Source: Palsa-504 sp963705835
Lineage (GTDB): Bacteria; Actinomycetota; Actinomycetes; Streptosporangiales; Streptosporangiaceae
DNA: 64,000 nt
NCBI GenBank assembly: GCA_963705835.1
Contig: CAVPLC010000079.1
Location: forward strand, 124,001-188,000
Direction: 5' to 3'
Both the position numbers and the translations under genes were made by a program. The first letter of the stretch is position 1. Each line of letters starts with the position of its first letter. The notes beneath the pieces are model-generated. The model searched no databases. It was not told where the DNA came from and worked only from the letters and a program-made list of their open reading frames with translations. Shown one piece after another: positions 26,844 to 34,067 of the stretch.

Positions 26844-27359
26844 GTGAGCACGGAATCGGTGACGGGCTTCGCGCTCGCGCCCGACGGGCACGAGCCGGGG
26901 ATCGACGTCGCGCGGCTGCGGGTGGCGCTGGCCCGGCTGTCCCGGCGGCTGCGCCGCCACGAGATCGCCGGCCTGACGCCGACTCAGCTCGCGGCGCTGG
27001 CGACGGTCGGGAAGGAAGGGCCGATGCGGCTCGGGGACCTCGCGGCCGTCGAGGGCATCGCGCCGTCCACGCTCACCCGGCTGGTGACGGCTCTGGAGGA
27101 AAGCGGGTACGTGCGCCGGTGCGCCGACCCGAGCGACGCGCGCGCGAGCATGCTGGCCATCACCCCGCACGGGCTGGAGGTGCTCGAGCGGATCCGGTCC
27201 GAGAGCACCCTGGTGCTGGCCGCGAGCCTGCAGCTGCTCACGCCCGAGCAGCGGGCCGCGCTGGCCGCGGCGCTGCCCGTGCTCGAGCAGCTTGCCGAGG
27301 CTCCGGGGTCCACGCGGTCGTTACCGGTCGTTACCGGCGTCGGCGTTACCGGTGGTTAG
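26844..27359 (+). CDS. MarR-family transcription regulator
   Basis: A 171-residue winged-helix repressor. LTPTQLAALATVGKEGPMRLGDLA, the recognition helix EGIAPSTLTRLVTALEESGYV and the wing RRCADPSDARASMLAITPHG define the family. It is divergent from the malic enzyme gene, a possible target. The C-terminal RSLPVVTGVGVTGG is a short repeat-like tail and overlaps the merR end by 39 bp. Confidence 0.92.
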   Translation: MSTESVTGFALAPDGHEPGIDVARLRVALARLSRRLRRHEIAGLTPTQLAALATVGKEGPMRLGDLAAVEGIAPSTLTRLVTALEESGYVRRCADPSDARASMLAITPHGLEVLERIRSESTLVLAASLQLLTPEQRAALAAALPVLEQLAEAPGSTRSLPVVTGVGVTGG

Positions 27360-27653
27360 GCGGCGGGCCAGTTCGTCACGTTCCCTGGTGACCTCGGCCA
27401 GCTGGCGCTCTAGCTCGATGATGCGGCGGACGGCCTGCAGCGTGATGCCCTCGTCGGCCATGGAGACGACCTGCTGGATGATGCGGATCTCGTAGCGGGT
27501 GTAGCGGCGCTGGTTGCCCGCGGAGCGCTGCGGCGAGACGACGTTCAGCTCATCGACGCGGCGCAGGAACGCCTGCTTGACCGCGAGCATCTCGGCGACC
27601 TGCCCGACGGTGTACAGCGGCGCGTTCTCGTCGTCTAGTGGTGTTGGTGCCAT
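27321..27653 (-). CDS. MerR-family regulator next to hsp20
   Basis: A 110-residue regulator with a MerR helix-turn-helix (LYTVGQVAEMLAVKQAFLRRVDE, then SAGNQRRYTRYEI) and a coiled coil (RRIIELERQLAEVTRERDEL) but no effector domain. HspR has a similar plan, yet the sequence is not the classical HspR. Its position 110 bp downstream of hsp20 suggests control of that gene. AAGGAGG precedes the ATG at 27653. Confidence 0.88.
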   Translation of the reverse strand: MAPTPLDDENAPLYTVGQVAEMLAVKQAFLRRVDELNVVSPQRSAGNQRRYTRYEIRIIQQVVSMADEGITLQAVRRIIELERQLAEVTRERDELARRLTTGNADAGNDR

Positions 27654-27763
27654 GGCGTTCCCTCCTTCGATGCTAGTGGCGTGCGCAGATGGTAAGCGGC
27701 CGGCGGGACGCATCCGCGCCCGCCGGCCGCTGGTCACTCTCAGCGAACTGCTGCCGACCTTGG

Positions 27764-28168
27764 TCAGGCAGCGAGCTCCTTCTGGTCGTCGCCCTGACGA
27801 ACCTCGATCTTGCGCGGCTTCGCCTGCTCCAGGACCGGGATCCGGACCTCGAGGACGCCATTGTTGTAGGCGGCCTCGACGGCGTCGGCGTTCAGGTTCT
27901 TGGACAGGTACATGCGGCGCGTGAACGTGCCCATGCTGCGCTCCCGCACGAAGAACTTGTCGTTCTCTGTGCGCTCCTCCTGCCGCTTGACGCTAACCGA
28001 CAGGACACCGTTGTTGACGGTGACGTCGATCGACTCAGGGTCGATGCCGGGAACGTCGAACCGGAGCAGCACGTCGCCGTCACGGCGAACGCCGTCCAGC
28101 GGCATGACGGTCTGGCCGAACGTACGCCGGGTCACCCGGGCGAACGGGTCAAAAGTTGTCAAATACAT
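27764..28168 (-). CDS. Small heat shock protein Hsp20
   Basis: A 134-residue alpha-crystallin-type chaperone that holds unfolding proteins. The N-terminus PFARVTRRTFGQ, the domain start DVLLRFDVPGIDPESIDVTV and the C-terminal NNGVLEVRIPVLEQAKPRKI (I-P-V motif) are typical. A strong GGAGGTGAGG lies 6 nt before the ATG. An inverted repeat is present in its upstream region. Confidence 0.95.
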   Translation of the reverse strand: MYLTTFDPFARVTRRTFGQTVMPLDGVRRDGDVLLRFDVPGIDPESIDVTVNNGVLSVSVKRQEERTENDKFFVRERSMGTFTRRMYLSKNLNADAVEAAYNNGVLEVRIPVLEQAKPRKIEVRQGDDQKELAA

Positions 28169-28208
28169 TCTTGCCTCACCTCCGAAGGTTTTCTAGAGGA
28201 TGTCACCT

Positions 28209-28237
28209 AAGTTTCGTCCTCCACAGGCAAGAAACTT
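28209..28237 (-). promoter_or_regulatory. Inverted repeat upstream of hsp20
   Basis: A perfect 7-bp inverted repeat AAGTTTC-N15-GAAACTT lies 41-69 bp before the hsp20 start, downstream of a TATACA box at about 28251-28256. It may be an operator or a hairpin in the 5' leader. Confidence 0.4.
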
Positions 28238-28276
28238 TCAACTCAGCTTGTATATTCCCTCGGGTTGGTGTGCGTT

Positions 28277-28322
28277 CAGAACAGCAGTGCCTTCAGAACA
28301 GCAGTGCCTTCAGAACAGCAGG
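28277..28322. repeat. 17-bp tandem repeat covering the thioredoxin-gene stop
   Basis: CAGAACAGCAGTGCCTT is repeated from 28277 and 28294, with a partial third copy from 28311. The TGA stop of the minus-strand gene (28310-28312) lies at the junction and its last codons are part of the repeat. Confidence 0.88.
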
Positions 28323-29368
28323 GCAGACAGGGCGGAACGAGCCTTGGTCACGCGCGGGTCGCGCGGCGGGAGGATCTCGAACAGGCTGACCAGGTGCGCG
28401 CGAGCCTGGTCCCGGTCCTCGCCTGAGGTGCGCCGGACGACGCCGAGCAGCCGGTCGAACGCCTCCTCGACCCGGCCCGAGGCCAGGTCGATGTCGGCCA
28501 CCTTGACCTGCGCCGCGACATCGGCCGGATGCTCGGCCGCGTCCCTGCGGGCGCGAGGCGGGTCGTACGAGCCGACCCGGCGGATCAGGTTGACCTGGGC
28601 CAGGCCGGTCTTGGCCACCGGGTCGCCGGGCGAGGCGGCCAGCTCATCGGTGAACGCCTTGGCCGCGGCGTCCAGGTCGCCGCGTTCCATGGCCGCGCGG
28701 GCCTCGGCGTAGGCGGCCGGCACCTGGCCCGCGTCGCCGTACCCGCCGGCTGGGGCGCGGCCCGGGCCTGACCGGGCATCGCGCGCCGCTCGCGTTCCGG
28801 GCTGGCCCGCGCGGGCGGAGGTACCCGCCGCGTCCTCGCCGGTCTCACCGCCGGCCTCGTCGCCGGTCTCCCCGCCTGGCGCGCCCGCCGGGCCGTCGGC
28901 CAGCTGCAGGCCCATCTTCTCCGCGATCTCGAGGACCTGGCCGATCCACTGGCGCACCTGGGCCTCGGGCATCGCGCCGAGGAAGCCGTCCACCAGCTGG
29001 CCGCCGATGACCGCCACCACCATGGGGATGCTCTGCACCTGCAGCGCCGCACTGAGCTGGGGGTTCGCGTCGACGTCGACCTTGGCCAGGATCCACTGCC
29101 CGTCCGCCTCGGCGGCGAGCTTCTCCAGGATCGGTGAGAGCTGCTTGCACGGCCCGCACCAGTCCGCCCACAGGTCGATGATCACGGGCGTGGTCCTGGA
29201 GCGCTCCACCACGTCGGTGGTGAAGGTTTCCTCGGTGACGTCGATGACGGGCCCGCTACCGGACCCGGCCGGTCCGGCGGGCTGAGCCGCCTGCTGCCTG
29301 CGCTGCGCGGCCGCCTGCCGCGCGCCCAGATCGACGGCTCCGTAAAGCGAAAAATCTCGCGGCTGCAT
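28310..29368 (-). CDS. Thioredoxin-domain protein with TPR tail (CnoX/YbbN-like)
   Basis: A 352-residue protein. The thioredoxin domain (about 40-150) has the active site DLWADWCGPCKQLSPILE and the cis-proline region QSIPMVVAVIGG. A low-complexity Gly/Ala linker (about 165-215) is followed by helical TPR-like repeats (AAYAEARAAMERGDLDAA, RRDAAEHPADVAAQVKVADI). YbbN/CnoX has this plan and acts as a chaperone-redoxin. The start at 29368 (MQPRDFSLYGAVDLG) matches family N-termini; an in-frame ATG at 29386 is possible. The stop lies in a tandem repeat. Confidence 0.9.
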   Translation of the reverse strand: MQPRDFSLYGAVDLGARQAAAQRRQQAAQPAGPAGSGSGPVIDVTEETFTTDVVERSRTTPVIIDLWADWCGPCKQLSPILEKLAAEADGQWILAKVDVDANPQLSAALQVQSIPMVVAVIGGQLVDGFLGAMPEAQVRQWIGQVLEIAEKMGLQLADGPAGAPGGETGDEAGGETGEDAAGTSARAGQPGTRAARDARSGPGRAPAGGYGDAGQVPAAYAEARAAMERGDLDAAAKAFTDELAASPGDPVAKTGLAQVNLIRRVGSYDPPRARRDAAEHPADVAAQVKVADIDLASGRVEEAFDRLLGVVRRTSGEDRDQARAHLVSLFEILPPRDPRVTKARSALSALLF

Positions 29369-29413
29369 GATTCCATCCTGCCGCATGCGGCCGACCGTTC
29401 GATCCGGGGCTGG

Positions 29414-30679
29414 TTACTGGTCGTTCTCCGCGGCGGCGGCCGCGGAGAAGACCTGGCTGGAGCCGATGTCCGGCGGTTCGATGCGCATCAGGTCGTCCCG
29501 GGTGCACCTGCGGCCCGGGTCGGTCGCCAGGCGGTGCGCGTGCCTGAGCCTGGAGCGCTCGAGCTCGTTGCGGACGCTGCGGGCGTAGGCGAAGCGCGGC
29601 CGTTCCATGCGGTGCGTGAGGTACTCGCGGAACGCGGCCTTGGCCTCCTCGGACAGGTAGTACTGCGACTGCTCCATCATCACCTGGCCGATGGCCATGA
29701 GCTCGTCCACGGCGTAGGGGGCGAAGTCGAGGTGATGGGCGATCCGGGAGCTCATCCCCGGGTTCGACGAGAAGAAGTCGTCCATGCGGTCCTGGTAGCC
29801 CGCGAGGATGACCACGAGCTGGTCGCGGTCGTTCTCCATCACCTGGAGCAGGATCTCGATCGATTCCTGGCCGTAGTCCTTGGAGTCGTCGGCCCGGTAC
29901 AGGTAGTACGCCTCGTCGATGAACAGCACCCCGCCCTTGGCCCGCTCGAGGACCTGCTTGGTCTTGGGCGCGGTCTGCCCGATGTACTCGCCAACCAGGT
30001 CGTTGCGCATGGCGTGGACCAGATGCCCGCGCTCCAGGTAGCCGAGCCGGTACAGCAGGTCGGCCATGCGCAGCGCCACGGTGGTCTTGCCGGTGCCCGG
30101 GGGGCCGGTGAAGCACATGTGCAGGTTCGGCCGGGGCGCGTCCAGGCCGAACCTCTGCCGGACCCGGTCCACCATCAGCAGCGCCGCGATCTCCTCGACC
30201 TTCTGCTTCACCGGCCGCAGGCCCACCAGGTCGCGATCGAGGGACGCGAAGATCTCCTCGACACCCGAGGCCTCACGCTCGGCGGCCAGCGTGATCCTGG
30301 CCTCGGGGCCGAGCGGCCCGTCCTGGTGCTTGCCGCGTTTGCCCGGGACGCGCCGGGCGGGCTCGCCGGGACCCTGACCTGCGGGACGCCTGGCCGCCGG
30401 CCGCGGCTGCGGGGCTTGCCGCGGCCGCGGGGCGGGCGGGCGCGGCTGCGGGGCGGGCGATCGCGGCCGGTGGTACGACGGTGCCGAGCGGTCCGGGCGG
30501 CGGTTTTCGTGCCGGAAGTGCCACATCTGAGCCAGCGCGATGCCCCACCCCCAGACCGTCAGGACGATCGAGATGAGGAACCAGGGGACGCGCGCGAAAA
30601 ACCAGGTGAGCACCAAGGCGGCGACGCAGATGAGCCCAAGGATCGCAGCCTTGCGCCCATTGCTCCAGCCACCCCGCAT
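29414..30679 (-). CDS. Membrane-anchored CbxX/CfqX-type AAA+ ATPase
   Basis: A 421-residue protein. The N-terminus has two membrane helices (about residues 10-28 and 31-50) and then a Pro/Arg-rich linker (about 60-115). The AAA+ core has Walker A FTGPPGTGKTTVA, Walker B GGVLFIDEAYYL and sensor VVILAGYQDRMDDFF, of the CbxX/CbbX/EccA group. Family members remodel rubisco or ESX secretion substrates; no ESX or rubisco gene is nearby, so the target is unknown. The membrane anchor sets it apart from soluble CbbX. Confidence 0.88.
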   Translation of the reverse strand: MRGGWSNGRKAAILGLICVAALVLTWFFARVPWFLISIVLTVWGWGIALAQMWHFRHENRRPDRSAPSYHRPRSPAPQPRPPAPRPRQAPQPRPAARRPAGQGPGEPARRVPGKRGKHQDGPLGPEARITLAAEREASGVEEIFASLDRDLVGLRPVKQKVEEIAALLMVDRVRQRFGLDAPRPNLHMCFTGPPGTGKTTVALRMADLLYRLGYLERGHLVHAMRNDLVGEYIGQTAPKTKQVLERAKGGVLFIDEAYYLYRADDSKDYGQESIEILLQVMENDRDQLVVILAGYQDRMDDFFSSNPGMSSRIAHHLDFAPYAVDELMAIGQVMMEQSQYYLSEEAKAAFREYLTHRMERPRFAYARSVRNELERSRLRHAHRLATDPGRRCTRDDLMRIEPPDIGSSQVFSAAAAAENDQ

Positions 30680-30750
30680 GATTAAGCAGCGTAACGAGCC
30701 GGGTCATTGCTGGTCAAAGCCAATGGGAGCGGCCTTGCGGCGGCCCCTTT

Positions 30751-30768
30751 GGTTGCTCTAGAGTAACC
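30751..30768 (+). promoter_or_regulatory. Operator-like dyad and -10 box of arsR
   Basis: GGTTGCTC-TA-GAGTAACC is an 18-bp dyad with one mismatch pair, and GAGTAACC recurs at 30778-30785 over the start codon. TAGAGT in its centre (30759-30764) is a good -10. This is an autoregulatory site, inferred from the layout. Confidence 0.55.
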
Positions 30769-30775
30769 GTTGCTG

Positions 30776-31117
30776 ATGAGTAACCAATCTGCCGATGCCG
30801 TCTTCGATGCGCTGGGCGAGCCGGTTCGCCGGCGCATCCTCGAGCTGCTGCGCGACGGGCCCACGCCAGTGGGCCAGCTGGCCGAACGGCTGCCGGTGGG
30901 CCGCCCGGCGGTGAGCAAGCACCTGCGGGTGCTGAGCCACGCGGGGCTGATCGAGCACCGCAGCGCCGGCACCCGCAACCTGTACGCGCTCGCCCCCGGC
31001 GGGATGGCCGCCGCGCAGCAGTGGCTGGTCCAGACCTGGGATACCGTGCTGGCCGCGTACGCCGCCGAGATCAGCCGGCTGGCCCTGCCAGCCGAAGAAC
31101 CGAGGAGCAACCCGTGA
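30776..31117 (+). CDS. ArsR-family transcription regulator
   Basis: A 113-residue winged-helix repressor. FDALGEPVRRRILELLRDGP, VGQLAERLPVGRPAVSKHLRVL and HAGLIEHRSAGTRNLYAL mark the family. No metal-binding cysteine motif is seen, as in ArsR proteins paired with AHSA1/SRPBCC partners. Such a partner gene starts at 31114, overlapping the stop by ATGA-like coupling, but is truncated. Confidence 0.92.
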   Translation: MSNQSADAVFDALGEPVRRRILELLRDGPTPVGQLAERLPVGRPAVSKHLRVLSHAGLIEHRSAGTRNLYALAPGGMAAAQQWLVQTWDTVLAAYAAEISRLALPAEEPRSNP

Positions 31118-31297
31118 GCACGGTCCCGCCGATCCGCAGGGAAATACTGGTCGACGCGAACCCGGAGACGGCGTTCGAGGTGTTCACCGCGAGGGTCGGC
31201 AAGTGGTGGCCGGTGGAAGATAAGAGCGTCTACGGCGCGGGCACCACGGTGGCCTTCGAGGACGGGCAGATCATCGAGCGTTCGGCCGTCGGGCAGG
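31114..31297 (+). pseudogene. Truncated AHSA1/SRPBCC-domain gene
   Basis: The start VSTVPPIRREILVDANPETAFEVF through WPVEDKSVYG and FEDGQIIERSA is a normal SRPBCC/AHSA1 start, the usual partner of this ArsR type. At about 31295 the sequence changes to unrelated DNA that is coding on the opposite strand, so the C-terminal two thirds are lost. The frame runs on to 31440 as nonsense. Confidence 0.8.
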
Positions 31298-31535
31298 TCG
31301 CGGCCAGCGCGGCGGCCTGGGTCTCGGCCTCGCGTGCGCGGCGTGTCTCGGCCAGGGTGTGCTCTGCCTGTTCGGCCCGGACGAGGAACTCGCGGCGGGT
31401 CAGGGCGATGGTCCACAGCCCCACGATGGCCCACGAGTAACCGAGAAGCAGGCCGGTCGAGGCCCCGGTGACCAGCCCCGAGATCAGGAAGGCGGCCACC
31501 GTCTCCGAGACGATGCCGGCCTGGCCCTTGGTGTG
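31285..31535 (-). pseudogene. Fragment of a two-component sensor histidine kinase
   Basis: Read on the minus strand: VAAFLISGLVTGASTGLLLGY and a second hydrophobic stretch, then FLVRAEQAEHTLAETRRAREAE. This is the end of a membrane sensor and the dimerisation-helix start of an NarL-type histidine kinase (normally followed by ERTRIAREIHD). It stops before the phosphoacceptor His, at the junction with the SRPBCC fragment; its upstream end is cut at about 31535. Confidence 0.65.
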
Positions 31536-31874
31536 CTGGCTGCCGCGCTGATCCGGGTCGGCTACGACCCGCGGGCCAACCGGGTCGTCTCTCGCGCGGG
31601 CCTGCCGTACGCGCTGGTCTGGATCGTCGTGGTCGGCGGGCGGCTGTTCTTCGCCTACGGTTCCACCCACATCTTCGGCGCGGCGCTCGGCCAGTGGATG
31701 GTCGCGCACCAGATCACCGTGGGCGCGCTGACCGACAGCCTGATCTTTATGGCCATCGTCATGCTGCTCGCGCGGACCGGGCTCCTCGCGGTCAAGGCCC
31801 GTTCGGCCCGGACGCAGCACGCCGGGGTCGCCGCCCAGGCGACCGGAGTCAGGGACGCGGTGAGCGCTCGCTGA
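31535..31874 (+). pseudogene. 3' fragment of a membrane protein gene
   Basis: Plus-strand sequence RVGYDPRANRVVSRAGLPYAL, WIVVVGGRLFFAYGSTHIFG and TDSLIFMAIVMLLARTGLLA looks like the C-terminal half of a multi-helix membrane protein of the kind with a DUF1453-like domain. Its 5' part is missing: the frame begins in the kinase fragment. The stop is at 31872-31874. Confidence 0.6.
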
Positions 31875-31986
31875 CCTCGTGACCGGTGTCCGCCGTGCCC
31901 CGCAGGCTCCCTGCGGGGCACGCCGTTATGCTGCGTGGCCCCTGTGTAGCCTTGGTCCGTCGTGGCCCTGGGGCGATCGGACGGAT

Positions 31987-32985
31987 ATGACAGCACCACC
32001 GCTGAGGTTCGGCCTGGTCGGCACCGGGCACTGGGCGCGCATCGCGCACGCGCCGGTGCTCGCCTCGACCGAGGGCATCGAGTTCGCCGCGGTCTGGGGC
32101 CGCGACCCGAGGGCGGCGGCCGAACTGGCGGCCGCCTACGACGCCGTCGCGCACGAAGACCTGGAGGCGTTCCTGGCCGGCGTGGACGGCGTCGCGTTCG
32201 CGGTCCCGCCGGACGTCCAGGCGCCCATCGCGGCCCGGGCGGCCCGGGCCGGCAAGCACGTGCTGCTCGAAAAGCCCATCGCGCTCTCCGAGGCCGCGGC
32301 CGACGACCTGGTCGAGGCGGTCGAGCGGAACGGGGTCGCATCGGTCGTCTTCTTCACCCTCAGGTTCCAGCCCCGGATGCGGCGGTGGCTGGCCGACGTC
32401 ACGGCCCGCGGCGGCTGGTATGGGGGCGTCGCGGCCTGGTTCGGCGCGTCGCTGCTGGAGTCCAGCCCGTTCAACACGCCGTGGCGGCGGGACAAGGGCG
32501 CCCTGTGGGATCTGGGCCCGCACGTGCTCTCGCTGCTGTGGGGCGTGCTCGGGCCGGTGACGTCGGTGATCGCTGACGCGGGCCCGGCCGACGTGACCCA
32601 CCTCGTGCTGCACCACCAGGGCTTGCACCACCAGGACCTGCATGACCGGGGCTTGCATGACCGGGGCTTGCATGACCGGGGCTTGCATGACCGGGGCGGG
32701 CCGTCCAGCGTGGTGACCGTGACCCAGAGCGGGGGCGAGGCGGCCCCCGGGTTCGAGGCCTACATCTGGGGTGCCGCCGGCCAGTCGGACGCGCCCGCCT
32801 TGGCGAGCGATCCGACGGTGGCGCTGCGCACCGCGCTGACCGAGCTCGCGCAGAACGCCAGATCCGGTCGGACGCGTCATCCCTGCGACGTCCGGTTCGG
32901 CAGGGACGTGGGCCGCGTCCTGGCGCAGGCGCAGCGCCAGCTCGACGAGCGGGCCAGCCGACTGGGCGAGCGGACGGTCACGTAG
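31987..32985 (+). CDS. Gfo/Idh/MocA-family oxidoreductase
   Basis: A 332-residue NAD(P)-dependent dehydrogenase. The Rossmann start LRFGLVGTGHWARIAHAPVL and AGKHVLLEKPIALSE (the family's EKP lysine) are clear; RWRRDKG-like PWRRDKGALWDLGPHVLSLL gives the substrate-domain His. Substrate, probably a sugar or inositol, is unknown. Residues about 208-237 are an in-frame expansion of LHDRG units that interrupts the substrate domain. Confidence 0.88.
   Translation: MTAPPLRFGLVGTGHWARIAHAPVLASTEGIEFAAVWGRDPRAAAELAAAYDAVAHEDLEAFLAGVDGVAFAVPPDVQAPIAARAARAGKHVLLEKPIALSEAAADDLVEAVERNGVASVVFFTLRFQPRMRRWLADVTARGGWYGGVAAWFGASLLESSPFNTPWRRDKGALWDLGPHVLSLLWGVLGPVTSVIADAGPADVTHLVLHHQGLHHQDLHDRGLHDRGLHDRGLHDRGGPSSVVTVTQSGGEAAPGFEAYIWGAAGQSDAPALASDPTVALRTALTELAQNARSGRTRHPCDVRFGRDVGRVLAQAQRQLDERASRLGERTVT
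32608..32697 (+). repeat. In-frame 15-bp tandem repeat in the oxidoreductase
   Basis: Six 15-bp units from 32608, the last four nearly identical (TTGCATGACCGGGGC), the first two diverged. They encode LHHQG, LHHQD and then LHDRG repeats. Confidence 0.92.
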
Positions 32986-32997
32986 CATATCCTGTGC

Positions 32998-33003
32998 TAC
33001 GGT
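32998..33003 (+). promoter_or_regulatory. Leaderless -10 box of the toxin-antitoxin gene
   Basis: TACGGT ends 6 nt before the ATG at 33010. Confidence 0.5.
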
Positions 33004-33009
33004 TGCCCG

Positions 33010-33909
33010 ATGAGTGACACGCCGGATGAGTCGCAACCGGCAGGCGCGACGAACCGGGCCGAGGGCCCAGGGGTCCGGGTGGCCCGGACCCGAGATCCCG
33101 GCAGGCCGGCCTCCCGCGCGCAAGCCACCGCGCGGTCCCCGGCGCGCAGGCGCATCGGGATCAGGGAGCTGCGCCAGCACGCCAGCGTCTACGTGGACCT
33201 GGCGGAGAAGGGCTACACGGTCGACATCACGAACCGCGGCCGCCTGGTCGCCCAGCTCGTCCCGGTCAGGGAGCTGGGCAGCCCGCTGGAGCGGCTGATC
33301 GCGGCCGGGATCATCGAGCCGGCCGAGGAAGGCGGCGGGGTCGCTGACCTCGAGCCGTACCCGGCGTCGCCCGCCGGGTCGCGGGCCGGGTCGCCAACCG
33401 GGTCACCGGCCGGGTCGCCGGACCGGGTCGCGGACCGCCAGCGAGAGCCTGGGGCGGATCCGGCGGCAGGAGGACCGATGATCTACCTCGACTCCTCGGC
33501 GCTGGTCAAGCTGGCCCTGACCGAGCCCGAGTCGGCCGCGCTCGCGCAGTGGCTGGCCGAACGAGCCGACCAGCCACTGGTCTCGAGCATCCTGCACCGG
33601 GCCGAGGTGCCGCGGGCGGTCTGGTGCGCCGAGCCGGGCGCGCTGCCGCGCAGCTACCGGGTGATCAAGCGCATCGCCAAGGTGGCGCTCACCGCCGACG
33701 TGCTGGACAACTCGGCCACGCTGCCGCAGGCGCGGGCGCAGGCCATCCACCTGGCCTCCGCGCTCGCGCTGAAGAAGGACCTGACCGCGTTCGTCGCCTA
33801 CGACGAGCGCCTGCTCGCCGCGGCCGCCGACGCGGCCTCCCGGTCGTCAGCCCCGGATAGCCGTACGCCACCATCGGGCCGGAACGATGTGGCAGCGTGC
33901 CGGCTATAA
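33010..33909 (+). CDS. Phd/YefM-type antitoxin fused in frame to a VapC-like PIN domain
   Basis: One open frame of 299 residues. Residues about 50-100 form a prevent-host-death antitoxin (RRIGIRELRQHASVYVDLAEKG, NRGRLVAQLVPV). A low-complexity linker of AGSP-type 12-bp repeats follows, then from Met157 a full PIN domain (MIYLDSSALVKLAL, SSILHRAEVPRAV, AIHLASALALKKDLTAFVAYDE). No stop separates the two parts. In VapC numbering Asp5, Glu43 and Asp109 are present, but the third acidic residue (LDAIHLA in relatives) is Gln88 (CAG). The PIN part may still be made alone from the ATG at 33478, which has its own strong ribosome binding site. Confidence 0.85.
   Translation: MSDTPDESQPAGATNRAEGPGVRVARTRDPGRPASRAQATARSPARRRIGIRELRQHASVYVDLAEKGYTVDITNRGRLVAQLVPVRELGSPLERLIAAGIIEPAEEGGGVADLEPYPASPAGSRAGSPTGSPAGSPDRVADRQREPGADPAAGGPMIYLDSSALVKLALTEPESAALAQWLAERADQPLVSSILHRAEVPRAVWCAEPGALPRSYRVIKRIAKVALTADVLDNSATLPQARAQAIHLASALALKKDLTAFVAYDERLLAAAADAASRSSAPDSRTPPSGRNDVAACRL
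33376..33423 (+). repeat. In-frame 12-bp repeat between antitoxin and PIN domain
   Basis: Four 12-bp units of GGGTCGCCGGCC type (33376, 33388, 33400 and 33412) encode Gly-Ser-Pro-Ala-like linker repeats just upstream of the PIN-domain start. Confidence 0.8.
33467..33480 (+). promoter_or_regulatory. Internal ribosome binding site and start of the PIN domain
   Basis: AGGAGG followed by ACCG and the ATG at 33478: a near-perfect Shine-Dalgarno inside the fused frame, as expected for a separate vapC. It suggests the toxin part can be translated alone. Confidence 0.7.
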
Positions 33910-33932
33910 CCGGATCAGAGCCACATCGTTCC
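33881..33932 (+). terminator. Hairpin at the end of the fused toxin gene
   Basis: A perfect 13-bp stem (33881-33893 with 33920-33932), extendable by 5 bp with a bulge, has its 5' arm in the last codons of the PIN domain and an inner CCGG pair. No T-run. Confidence 0.6.
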
Positions 33933-34067
33933 GCCCGGGATAAGCCAGGTGGGACGTCGAGGTGGGGCTGCGGAAGAGTCACGTTGCAGTTGTGGCGCGT
34001 GAGGCTTGAGGTAGGGACGCGGGCAGCGCGGGCGCGGGGGGCAGCGGGCGCGGGGGCGCGCCTGAGC

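Noticed and set aside
27321..27653. Naming the MerR-type gene hspR
   Set aside because: The plan and the hsp20 neighbour fit, but the helix-turn-helix sequence differs from classical HspR and dnaK is not here.
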